Positions 61,001 through 64,000 of a stretch of 64,000 nucleotides of DNA are shown here, in pieces; within the stretch, counting starts at the first letter, position 1; the number at the start of each line of letters is the position of its first letter. Origin of the DNA: Antilocapra americana (Eukaryota > Chordata > Mammalia > Artiodactyla > Antilocapridae); the NCBI GenBank assembly GCA_007570785.1, contig ML664159.1:1817610-1881609 (forward strand). The letters run 5' to 3'. The position numbers and the translations under genes are program-made. The notes beneath the pieces are model-generated. The model searched no databases. It had not been told where the DNA came from and saw nothing but the letters and a program-made list of their open reading frames with translations.

Positions 61001-62134
61001 ATAAGTCCTCAAGGTTCATTCATGTTGTAGCATGTGATAGGGTTCCCTTCCTTTTTAAGCTGAATAATACTCTATTGTATGTATATACACATACCACCAA
61101 TGGACATTTGGATTATTTCCACTTTTTGGTTGCTGTGAACTTTGTTGTGCTGCTGTGAACATGGATTTGCAAATGTCTCTTGGAGCCTCTGCTTTCAATT
61201 CTAAGAAGTGGGATTTCTGAGTCTTAACGATAGTTTTGTTTTTAGTTTTTTGAGGGACTTCCTTAATGTCTCACCAGCAGTTATACTATATTAAAATCCT
61301 ACCAGTAGCGCAGAAAGCTTCCTATTTCTCCATACCTTGCCCAGCACTTGTTATTTTCTGTCCTTTTTTCTTAAGTAGCCATCCTAATGGATGTGAATTA
61401 CCTGTCCCTTTTTATTATTTTAGGCATCTTAGTAGATGAGAAGTGGTAGGTATCTCGTGGTTTTGATTTGCATTTCCCTAATTGGCTAACAATGTCAGTC
61501 ACCTTTTATGTGCTTATTGGCTATTGTATATCTTTGGAGAAAAATCTTTTCAGATCTTTTGATGATTTTTAAATTGGCTTATCTGTCTTTTTATTATTGA
61601 ATCATATGTGTTCTTTATGTAGTCTGTAGTCTGGTTACTAGATACGTGATTTGCCTTCTGTGGGTTGTCTTTTCACTTTCTTGATGGTATCATTTGGAGA
61701 GTTTTAATTTTTAAACACTAGTATGTTTTCTGATTGACTTATATTACAGTGAGAACTAGATCAGAGATGTGTGGGTAGGTTTGCTCTGATTTTTGTCTGT
61801 TTAAAAGGTTTGTGTTTAAAATGTATCTCAAAGATATATAAAAATCACTAAAATATCTTAATTCCTTAAAAAAGACAAAGGAAGAAATACTTTAAAGATG
61901 AAGTTTTAAAAAATGATTTTTAAAGATAAAAGACAACAGGAAAAGTGAGTAGTTTGTTGTTCTTTGTTTTTTGTGTCATTTTGGTTACTATTATAATTTG
62001 TATTAATTGGCCTCTTTCTTTCATGTAGGGAAAAGTAATAGAACCTTTGAAAGATTTTCACAAGGATGAAGTAAGAATCTTAGGCAGAGAACTTGGACTT
62101 CCAGAAGAGTTAGTTTCCAGGCATCCATTTCCAG
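13009..62134 (+). CDS. GMPS: GMP synthase (glutamine-hydrolysing), exons 1-10, 3'-partial
   Basis: GMPS converts XMP, ATP and glutamine to GMP, AMP, pyrophosphate and glutamate, the final step of de novo guanine nucleotide synthesis. Ten exons join in phase into 439 complete codons plus one base, without a stop. The translation is colinear with human GMPS (693 residues). Domains: class-I glutaminase, about residues 27-217, with Cys104 in GICYGMQ and His190/Glu192 in FHPEVG; ATP-pyrophosphatase, about 218-435, with SGGVDS at 244-249, [17 protein letters not shown] and [15 protein letters not shown]. The last ~254 residues (dimerisation domain) and the 3'UTR lie beyond the window. A few conservative differences from human are seen, for example Asn for Tyr after GHHH. 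Introns are 315 bp to 25.7 kb; 23 kb of sequence separates exon 2 from exon 10. The CpG-island promoter suggests broad expression. Identity is very secure; the family facts are established knowledge. Confidence 0.97.
13052..13063 (+). repeat. Poly-G run at the start of intron 1
   Basis: Twelve consecutive G residues begin 16 bases after the exon-1 donor. Intronic G-runs can act as splicing enhancers and can form G-quadruplexes. The exact length may also be a sequencing uncertainty. Confidence 0.8.
13415..13464 (+). repeat. Interrupted (GT)n microsatellite
   Basis: Two GT runs separated by 'gagtgagcgagt' within the CpG island, about 400 bases into intron 1. Likely length-polymorphic. Confidence 0.85.
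14031..15924. other. Intron 1, first part: CpG-island shore and AT-rich sequence
   Basis: Non-coding intron with falling GC content. It includes a short antisense CHR-type SINE fragment at about 14893-14970 ('ggatgttagttcccagatcagggat') and a (TTTA)n stretch at 14985-15012. No other feature was recognised. Confidence 0.5.
15925..16209 (-). repeat. CHR-type SINE, antisense
   Basis: Runs from 'ttttggctgctcagagtcttc' through 'cttctcctgttgcggagcac' to 'gtgccaccagggaattcc', the reverse of the CHR SINE order. Confidence 0.8.
16280..16409 (-). repeat. Bov-A2-type SINE with target-site duplication
   Basis: Starts with CTG repeats and 'aagtcgcttcagtcgtgtcc' and ends 'gccattgccttctccg'. Flanked by near-identical 12-bp repeats GAGATGTTAACT (16268-16279) and GAGATGTTGACT (16410-16421), a clear retroposition signature. 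Confidence 0.85.
16612..16757 (-). repeat. Bov-tA SINE, antisense, partial
   Basis: 'cagtcattcagttgtgtcgg' through 'aatactggagttgcaatttc' to 'ctccaggggatctttcccacc'. The tRNA-head end is missing. Confidence 0.75.
17130..17262 (+). repeat. Bov-tA SINE, internally deleted
   Basis: 'gctcccagctggcgctagtggtaaag' head joined through 'gggtggggaagatccc' directly to the end 'gcaacttagcacagcac'. The middle third is missing. Confidence 0.7.
17679..18373. mobile_element. Possible non-autonomous DNA transposon with inverted ends
   Basis: The segment opens with 'gtgaccatat' (near 17685) and closes with its exact reverse complement 'atatggtcac' (near 18364-18373). Further weaker inverted similarity runs inwards. 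The interior has no coding frame that resembles a transposase. This fits an old DNA transposon relic of unknown family, but the similarity is short and could be chance. Confidence 0.3.
18374..19060. other. Intron 1 unique sequence
   Basis: No repeat or gene was recognised. It contains a C-rich interruption 'ctccccccccc' near 18476-18486. Confidence 0.4.
19241..19459 (+). repeat. Bov-tA SINE
   Basis: Complete copy with 'ttcccaggcggcgctagtgg' head, an extra segment around 'cttacataagaggtgcacg', and the end 'cacagctgaagtgacttaac'. It is inserted in the antisense L1. Confidence 0.85.
19818..19886 (+). repeat. Bov-tA 3' fragment
   Basis: Only the tail is present: 'catggacagaggagcctggtgg' to 'aacacgacttagcac'. 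Confidence 0.75.
20575..20795 (+). repeat. Bov-tA SINE
   Basis: Complete sense copy: 'acctggtggctcagtggtaaag', 'gaagatcccctggagaatgg', end 'catgactgaagcgactgagc'. Confidence 0.85.
20831..20967 (-). repeat. Bov-A2-type SINE with perfect target-site duplication
   Basis: 'ctgctgctgctaagttgcttc' through 'ccattgccttctccg'. Flanked by identical 12-bp repeats GAAAAACCTATT at 20819-20830 and 20968-20979, so it is a fairly young insertion. Confidence 0.9.
21750..22535 (+). mobile_element. BovB 3' fragment inside the antisense L1
   Basis: Sense BovB beginning at 'tggaatcaagattgctggg' and reading the C-terminal reverse-transcriptase region (open at 21843-22166), then the 3' end after a small deletion near 22166. 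L1 antisense sequence resumes after it. Confidence 0.85.
22892..23186 (+). repeat. CHR-type SINE with target-site duplication
   Basis: 'ggcttccctgtcagtccagtgg' head, 'ggggcaactaagcctgtgcgcc' and an A-rich tail. The L1 sequence AAGTTGCTGAAT before it is repeated as AAGTTGCTGGAT after it (about 22880 and 23187), a diverged target-site duplication. Confidence 0.8.
23330..23461 (-). repeat. CHR-type SINE fragment, antisense, with poly-T
   Basis: A run of about 20 T (23332-23352) followed by 'catagttcttggaccagggg' and 'aaccactggactatcagg', the antisense head part of a CHR-type SINE. Confidence 0.7.
23462..23974. other. Intron 1 unique sequence
   Basis: No repeat or gene was recognised. Confidence 0.4.
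23975..24475 (-). repeat. Old L1 3' region, antisense
   Basis: 'gtgtacccatgtaatcattacccc', 'gtcagtggaatcatacaatg', 'tatccattcatatgttgatggctg' and 'taggagtgaaattgctgaatc' follow the antisense L1 3' order. Confidence 0.65.
24476..25799. other. Intron 1 unique sequence
   Basis: About 1.3 kb without recognised repeats or coding exons. Confidence 0.4.
25951..27440 (-). mobile_element. BovB fragment, antisense, truncated at both ends
   Basis: Minus-strand BovB reverse-transcriptase region (open pieces at 27295-27020, 26842-26615, 26793-26461 and 26253-25972). The element's 3' tail after 'FELWCW' is absent, as is everything 5' of the Lys/Glu-rich linker. Loss of the 3' end is unusual for a LINE insertion. 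Confidence 0.85.
27995..28044. repeat. AT-rich hairpin with 13-bp perfect stem
   Basis: TTAAAAAGGATGT (27995-28007) and its exact complement ACATCCTTTTTAA (28032-28044) flank a 24-base TA/CA loop inside the L1 3' region. Confidence 0.8.
28106..29984. other. Intron 1 sequence, no recognised gene
   Basis: AT-rich and mainly unique. An A-tract at 29261-29273 is the only simple feature. Short open frames here have no family resemblance or splice context. Confidence 0.4.
29985..30257 (-). repeat. Tandem partial duplication of an antisense Bov-tA SINE
   Basis: Two consecutive copies of the same Bov-tA section. The first runs from 'ccatgggattctccaggtc' to 'gagccaccagggaagcccc' (29985-30138). The second restarts at 'aaaatactggagtaggtagcc' and ends 'gcagagaagccc' (30139-30257). 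They share the section from 'tactggag' to the tRNA head. Confidence 0.8.
30258..31092. other. Intron 1 unique sequence
   Basis: No repeat or gene was recognised. Confidence 0.4.
31093..31436 (-). repeat. Two adjacent antisense CHR-type SINE copies
   Basis: The first spans 31093-31294 ('tatttggctgcatcaggtc' to 'ggactgccagggaaatcc'). The second spans 31305-31436 ('atttttggctgggtcatg' to 'gatgaccagtgaagtccc'). Both end in the reverse of the tRNA-like head. Confidence 0.75.
31437..34251. other. Intron 1 sequence, mostly unassigned
   Basis: Long AT-rich stretch. 32290-32400 ('gattttattgaactttattc', 'gggttttaagcagaggg') resembles a widespread old mammalian repeat. 34160-34250 resembles an L1 3' end read antisense. 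No coding exon was recognised. Confidence 0.35.
34252..34362 (-). repeat. CHR-type SINE fragment, antisense
   Basis: 'ttagttcccagaccagggattgaac' to 'ggaccaagaggaagtccc', the tRNA-head half only. Confidence 0.75.
34521..34728 (+). repeat. Bov-tA SINE
   Basis: Nearly complete sense copy with 'gggcttccctggtgagtggc', 'gttcgatccctgggtcagg' and end 'ccacgactgagcgactaac'. Confidence 0.9.
35464..35526 (+). other. Candidate alternative cassette exon of GMPS (unproven)
   Basis: Sixty-three bases lie between a good acceptor (pyrimidine-rich 'gctgtttttctctttag', with a 'ctactat' branch-like motif upstream) and a good donor (GAA|GTAAGA). Exon 1 ends in phase 0 and exon 2 starts in phase 0. In that phase the segment reads 21 codons without a stop (begins GASSNRWN, ends TVTLCE). 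Inclusion would insert 21 residues between Lys9 and Leu10, just before the glutaminase domain. The peptide is not part of the known human protein and no family was recognised. Cryptic splice-site pairs occur by chance in a 25-kb intron, so this is a hypothesis. Confidence 0.3.
35527..36064. other. Intron 1 unique sequence
   Basis: No repeat or gene was recognised. Confidence 0.4.
36065..36640 (-). pseudogene. Possible relic of a Tigger/pogo-like transposase C-terminus or retrocopy
   Basis: The minus strand has coding-like character. An open stretch at 36321-36115 is charged and ends '[20 protein letters not shown]'. After a frame break, 'AKDKMLKA' follows near 36085. This arrangement reminds me of the C-terminal part of Tigger/pogo transposases, but the match is from memory and weak. 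It could instead be a decayed retrocopy of a cellular gene. No intact frame is present. Confidence 0.3.
36655..36864 (-). repeat. Bov-tA SINE, antisense
   Basis: Complete copy: 'tgtttagtcatgtctgactc' to 'gagccaccagggaagcc'. Confidence 0.9.
36865..37980. other. Intron 1 sequence, no recognised gene
   Basis: AT-rich and mainly unique, with L1-like scraps possible near 37600-37800. No exon was recognised. Confidence 0.4.
37981..38188 (-). repeat. Bov-tA SINE, antisense
   Basis: 'gtgttagttgctcagtcctg' to 'ttgagctacaggggagtc', a complete copy about 590 bases before exon 2. Confidence 0.9.
38775..38956 (+). CDS. GMPS: GMPS coding exon 2 (residues 10-70)
   Basis: Acceptor 'aatatttgcag' and donor GTGAGA. 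It encodes [17 protein letters not shown] and the start of the glutaminase domain, including [26 protein letters not shown]. It ends after two bases of Arg70. The acceptor's pyrimidine tract is weak. Confidence 0.95.
39158..39335. mobile_element. Non-autonomous hAT-type DNA transposon (MITE-like)
   Basis: 178-bp element with inverted ends: CAGGGGTCCCCAACCTTTTGG at the left, and CCAGAAAGGTTGGGGACTGCTG-type sequence at the right. It is flanked by near-identical 8-bp direct repeats TTTTCTAG (39150-39157) and TTGTCTAG (39336-39343). CAGGG ends and 8-bp target duplications are hAT hallmarks. Confidence 0.8.
39344..41135. other. Intron 2 sequence
   Basis: About 1.8 kb of unique-looking AT-rich intron. 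No repeat, RNA gene or exon was recognised. Confidence 0.4.
41136..41352 (+). repeat. Bov-tA SINE
   Basis: Sense copy from 'acttcccaagtgactcagtgg' to 'ccaacatgacgcagtgactaag', with an AAC tail. Confidence 0.85.
42139..42246 (+). repeat. Short CHR-type SINE with poly-A tail
   Basis: Head-half only: 'gtccagtgcttgggacttcc', 'gatctctgattggggagc', then a 16-17 base A run. About 175 bases before exon 3. Confidence 0.65.
42421..42535 (+). CDS. GMPS: GMPS coding exon 3 (residues 70-108)
   Basis: Acceptor 'aaatccacag', donor GTACAC. It encodes [17 protein letters not shown] through GICYGMQ. Cys104, the glutaminase nucleophile that forms the glutamyl thioester, is at 42521-42523. It ends at a codon boundary. 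Confidence 0.96.
42540..43281. other. Intron 3, first part
   Basis: AT-rich with A-tracts (42769-42787, 43155-43164). Part of it (42840-43160) looks like old antisense L1-type sequence. No gene. Confidence 0.35.
43282..43492 (+). repeat. Bov-tA SINE
   Basis: 'gtgcttccctggtggctcagtgg' to 'ctttgcaactaaacaacagc'. GCTGTGCTC occurs on both sides (about 43273 and 43495), a likely short target-site duplication. Confidence 0.9.
43630..44030 (+). repeat. Probable L1 5'UTR fragment
   Basis: 'agtggccaagatggtggaatagg' opening and later 'gtaatttgaaaggagatgggg' and 'gcagccattttgggaagctcattctac' resemble the 5'UTR of old mammalian L1. Only the 5' end is present, which is uncommon because LINE copies are usually 5'-truncated. 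Confidence 0.45.
44031..45015. other. Intron 3 middle part
   Basis: No gene, RNA or confident repeat was recognised in this stretch. Confidence 0.4.
45016..45480 (-). repeat. Old L1 3' region, antisense
   Basis: 'cttcatataagtgaaatcatgc', 'tttgcaattacagatgctgccatgaat' and 'acagcagtatgtaaaaattcc' follow the antisense L1 3' order. Confidence 0.5.
45481..46582. other. Intron 3 sequence with a (CA)n microsatellite
   Basis: A CA repeat interrupted by one T lies at 46019-46048, and a (CATA)n stretch at about 46090-46106. The rest is unassigned. Confidence 0.5.
46583..46932. mobile_element. Old hAT-type element relic
   Basis: Opens 'cagggggtcagcaaattacagcc', contains 'cataaataaagtttattggaacacc' and closes 'ggtcctttacaggaaaaatttgctaaccc'. 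This is the order of a widespread mammalian non-autonomous hAT repeat with inverted CAGGGGTC-type ends. A second, shorter relic of the same family lies at about 50965-51155. Confidence 0.65.
46933..48118. other. Intron 3, last part
   Basis: Unique-looking intron sequence with a TA repeat at 47169-47183. No exon or RNA gene was recognised before the exon-4 acceptor. Confidence 0.4.
48119..48216 (+). CDS. GMPS: GMPS coding exon 4 (residues 109-141)
   Basis: Acceptor 'ctcctggaacag', donor GTATGA. It encodes [20 protein letters not shown] and SVDNTCSLF within the glutaminase domain, ending after two bases of Arg141. Confidence 0.95.
48217..50109. other. Intron 4, unique part
   Basis: AT-rich intron. 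An open stretch at 49184-49396 has no recognised family and no splice context. No other feature was seen. Confidence 0.4.
50110..50408 (+). repeat. L1 3' end, sense
   Basis: 'taataacactgtattgtatacttgaaagttgctaagag', 'gaggtggtacatgtgttaac' and 'tatatctcaataaagct' with an A-rich tail match the 3'UTR of an old L1. It ends about 60 bases before exon 5. Confidence 0.7.
50471..50574 (+). CDS. GMPS: GMPS coding exon 5 (residues 141-176)
   Basis: Acceptor 'tttatttacttag', donor GTAAAA. It encodes [34 protein letters not shown] within the glutaminase domain, ending after the first base of Gly176. Confidence 0.96.
50575..51487. other. Intron 5, first part
   Basis: Mostly unassigned; 50965-51155 is a decayed hAT relic related to the one at 46583 ('gtgggtcaaatccagcc', 'tagccctttgtaggaagtttgcc'). 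Confidence 0.45.
51488..52165 (-). repeat. Old LINE (L2-like) 3' region, antisense
   Basis: 'attcattcaacaaatatttgag', 'cccaggcacagttctaggtgcc' is the reverse of the L2 3' end. The rest ('ggaacagcaaggaaacc', 'gaacaaaggagagacataatct') follows the order often seen with it, but may be a second old repeat. Confidence 0.5.
53592..53856 (-). repeat. CHR-type SINE, antisense
   Basis: 'tttattcatggctgtgctggg' to 'ttggatcaccaggaaggtc', complete in outline. Confidence 0.8.
54803..55015 (-). repeat. Bov-tA SINE, antisense
   Basis: 'gttactcagtcgtgtccgcc' to 'gagccaccaaggaagtccc', complete. Confidence 0.9.
55079..55235 (+). repeat. Tigger/MER2-like DNA transposon fragment
   Basis: 'cagttgatccttgaacaacac' followed by 'gaactgtgcgggtcac' and 'ggatgtggaactgcagatcc' is the recognisable end of a pogo/Tigger-type non-autonomous repeat. 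Only one end is preserved. Confidence 0.6.
56046..57162. other. Intron 5, last part
   Basis: Unassigned sequence. 56225-56520 has the look of an old dispersed repeat but could not be named. A 12-base T run lies at 57017-57028. The reading frame of exon 6 stays open upstream to an ATG at 57072 inside the intron. Confidence 0.35.
57163..57356 (+). CDS. GMPS: GMPS coding exon 6 (residues 176-240)
   Basis: Acceptor 'ttttctctataaag', donor GTAAGC. It encodes [18 protein letters not shown], with His190 and Glu192 completing the glutaminase Cys-His-Glu triad. The interdomain segment and the start of the ATP-pyrophosphatase domain follow (up to TSKVL). It ends at a codon boundary, directly before the P-loop strand. 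Confidence 0.97.
57518..57591 (-). repeat. CHR-type SINE fragment in the 315-bp intron 6
   Basis: 'aggggttgaacccaagccc' to 'ggaccaccagggaattccc', the antisense tRNA-head piece. Confidence 0.7.
57672..57837 (+). CDS. GMPS: GMPS coding exon 7 (residues 241-296)
   Basis: Acceptor 'ttaccctgtag', donor GTATTG. It encodes [26 protein letters not shown] (57681-57698) is the PP-motif that binds ATP pyrophosphate during adenylation of [15 protein letters not shown] follows. It ends after the first base of Val296. Confidence 0.97.
57838..59843. other. Intron 7
   Basis: 2.0 kb with no confidently recognised repeat. An A run (58139-58148), a C run (59253-59262) and a T run (59411-59420) are the only simple features. 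58810-59130 is more GC-rich than its surroundings and is unassigned. Confidence 0.45.
59844..59995 (+). CDS. GMPS: GMPS coding exon 8 (residues 296-346)
   Basis: Acceptor 'ctcttccccag', donor GTACTT. It encodes [21 protein letters not shown] and the Lys/Arg-rich [22 protein letters not shown], a segment of the pyrophosphatase domain. Confidence 0.96.
60484..60657 (+). CDS. GMPS: GMPS coding exon 9 (residues 347-404)
   Basis: Acceptor 'ttgaatatag', donor GTAAAA. It encodes [32 protein letters not shown] and the KTHHND motif, both conserved around the ATP/XMP site of GMP synthases. Confidence 0.97.
60700..61735 (-). repeat. Old L1 3' region, antisense, with a local tandem duplication
   Basis: 'aagtgtacaattcaatagttttcag', 'agtcctcaaggttcattcatgttgtagcatg' and 'tttgatttgcatttccctaattgg' follow the antisense L1 3' order across most of intron 9. 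A 14-base unit ACCCTTGGTAATCT occurs four times at 60841, 60855, 60880 and 60895, from a duplication of about 39-40 bases. Confidence 0.75.
62029..62134 (+). CDS. GMPS: GMPS coding exon 10 (residues 405-440)
   Basis: Acceptor 'tctttcatgtag', donor GTAAGA. It encodes [35 protein letters not shown] and the first base of Gly440, the end of the pyrophosphatase domain. The next exon, beginning the dimerisation domain, is not in the window. Confidence 0.97.
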
Positions 62135-62849
62135 GTAAGAAATGAAATTCTGTTTTGTTTGCCATTAGGTCTTCATATTGAACAAGAGTCAATTCAGACA
62201 TGTTTTGAAGTAATTTATCACCTTAGGGAATATGTAACTTGAAAGAAAGGAAAGGATGGGTAGGAAGTAAACATTCTTTTTAGTGCCTACTGTATATATT
62301 TCATTTTATTAAATATTCATTTTTTATTATTTTATTTTTTTTTATATATATATATATTTAAATGTTGCATTATCCTTGTGTAAATAGGCTGACATGTAAT
62401 GTTGCCATCAGATAAGAAAACCAAGAAATATTTTAATAACATTGCCATACAATTCTTAGTGGTAGAACTTGGGTTTTTATGTTCTTTCTACTATACCATG
62501 ATGTATTCCGGATAGTAATTAACTGGAAATAAAAGAATGAGAAGTTTGATGCAAAGTAGCAAACTGAATGCTTCACCAGTGGCAACCCAGAATTGTCCCC
62601 TGGCCCTGCATCTTGTCAGAAAGGCAGGGAGTTTTTTGCTGTTGTGTTTTAAAAGTTGGAATGGAATTGTGCCATATTTTCCATTGCTGCTGAAACCACC
62701 CACAGAAGACACGCTGCCTTTGTGCATTGTCACGTATCTTAATGTCAGTCCTTTGCTTTACATGACATAAAATAAGTTGGTTTTGTTTTAGTGTGGTACA
62801 GATTTTGTTGTTGTTGTTTTTTAGTTTTGCTTTTACGGGTGGTAAATGT
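62135..62849. other. Intron 10, first part
   Basis: AT-rich, with a T/TA tract at 62327-62358. Open stretches on both strands at 62491-62770 have no recognised family. Confidence 0.4.
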
Positions 62850-63022
62850 CTTCCTGCAGTGCGGGAGACTCAGGTTTGATCCCTAGGTCCGGAAGATCCC
62901 CTGGAAAGGAAATGGCAACCCACTCCAGTTGCTTGCCTGGAAAAAACCCCATGGACTGAGGAGCCTGGCATGCTGCAGTCCATGGGATCACAGAGTCAGA
63001 CATGACTGAGTGACTTCACTTT
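62850..63022 (+). repeat. Bov-tA SINE, 5'-truncated
   Basis: 'gtggtaaatgtcttcctgcag' through 'gaagatcccctggaaagg' to 'catgactgagtgacttcac'. The first part of the head is lost. Confidence 0.85.
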
Positions 63023-63344
63023 ACACTTTAAAACTCAGTTCTCTGAAACCCTTATCCCCTGACTGACTTGTCTGCATAGATGAACCATTTGTTTTCACAG
63101 TGCTATATGTAACTCATTCGTGAACAAATGAAAATATTCTGTTTTTAAGTAGTCGTAAAAATATTAATAATTAGAGGTGATATTTGTTAATTAGGACTGT
63201 AAGGAAGTCTTAACCTGTTTTTATTTTGAGTTCTTGAGCATGGCAAGACTTCTACCTCAGCTCCTATGTCTCTACGATAGTTATTAGGTGATGAGTTGAG
63301 AGTGGTCTAATCAAATTAAAAAGAATAGTTAACGTTTCTTGAAT

Positions 63345-63560
63345 ACTAATATGAGCTAGGCATTCTGGTAAGTATTTTGCATATATTGTGTTATTTGATC
63401 CTCACAATACTACCTACTGTTATCCTGTTGTCCAGTTGAGGGAATTTAGGGGCAAAGGCTAGTTTGCTAAAAGTTACACAGACTGAGTTTGGAACCAGGG
63501 GTCTAGCCCCACTAAGGCCTCCTCAGTACTGGTTACTCTTAACTACCATATTGCCTCCAT
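63345..63560 (-). repeat. MIR SINE, antisense
   Basis: 'gagctaggcattctggtaag', 'tgatcctcacaatac', 'aaaagttacacagactgag' and 'gttactcttaactaccatattgcc' follow the reverse order of the ancient mammalian MIR element. Confidence 0.75.
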
Positions 63561-64000
63561 AAATAGCGTTACAAAGATAATGACCCACATGGAGATTAGT
63601 ACTTGTTGTGTTACAGACTTCAATTCTGGTATTTGAGATGTTCAGTCCCAATGTGTGTTGGCAAAGAATTGTGTCTACAAGTAGTTTTAAATAGATTGGC
63701 CCATATATTGTGTATTAAAAATAGTTATTAGAGAATTTTGAGGTTCTTAATACATATACTATGAAAATAAGAGATGGAAATAACTGATATGAAGAGAACT
63801 GAAGCATTCTAAAAGTGATGAGTTGTATGGGAAACTAATAGCTGCATTTCACCTTAAACACTTTAAAAACCCTAAAGTGTATATGTCAATTATATTTCAA
63901 TAAAAGCAATTAAAAACAAAGAATGGCAGATGGGTTTTATATTTTCTGACTTTTTAAATATTTTTTAATAGTGACTTTTTAAAGATTTTAATATAAATCT
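63561..64000. other. Intron 10 up to the window end
   Basis: AT-rich. 63860-63920 ('tatgtcaattatatttcaataaaagc') looks like an L1 3' tail. No exon was seen. Confidence 0.4.

Overview
This window is mammalian nuclear DNA, almost certainly from a ruminant and most likely a bovid. It contains many copies of repeats typical of ruminants: Bov-tA/Bov-A2 SINEs, the RTE-type LINE BovB, and CHR-type tRNA-derived SINEs. L1, MIR and old DNA-transposon debris common to mammals fills much of the rest. Only one cellular gene can be supported. It is the 5' two-thirds of GMPS (GMP synthase, glutamine-hydrolysing) on the + strand. Family and species calls rest on recognition of the sequence by eye, without any database search.

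Layout. 1-12.2 kb is upstream intergenic DNA built largely of repeats: an old L1 3' end interrupted by a 3.4-kb BovB, four further truncated BovB copies, SINEs and a probable solo retroviral LTR. 12.2-14.0 kb is a TATA-less CpG island with many GC boxes; it holds the GMPS promoter, 5'UTR and the nine-codon first coding exon (ATG at 13009). 13.0-38.8 kb is a 25.7-kb first intron containing nested L1/BovB/SINE insertions and a possible in-frame cassette exon at 35464-35526. 38.8-62.1 kb holds coding exons 2-10. The window ends in intron 10.

GMPS. Ten exons, all with GT-AG borders and all phase-compatible, give 1318 nt of uninterrupted coding sequence (439 codons plus one base). Exons 2-6 encode the class-I glutamine amidotransferase domain, with Cys104, His190 and Glu192 present. 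Exons 6-10 encode the ATP-pyrophosphatase domain, with the SGGVDS P-loop at residues 244-249. The human protein has 693 residues, so about 254 residues (the C-terminal dimerisation domain) lie beyond the window. The enzyme converts XMP to GMP, the last step of de novo guanine nucleotide synthesis. No frameshift, stop or missing catalytic residue is seen.

I found no new protein system here. The best second-look items are: a BovB with a 5' inversion of the twin-priming type, lying between an imperfect 14-bp target-site duplication; the possible 63-nt phase-0 cassette exon in intron 1; a weak exon-1 splice donor followed by a run of 12 G; and several rearranged nested repeats.
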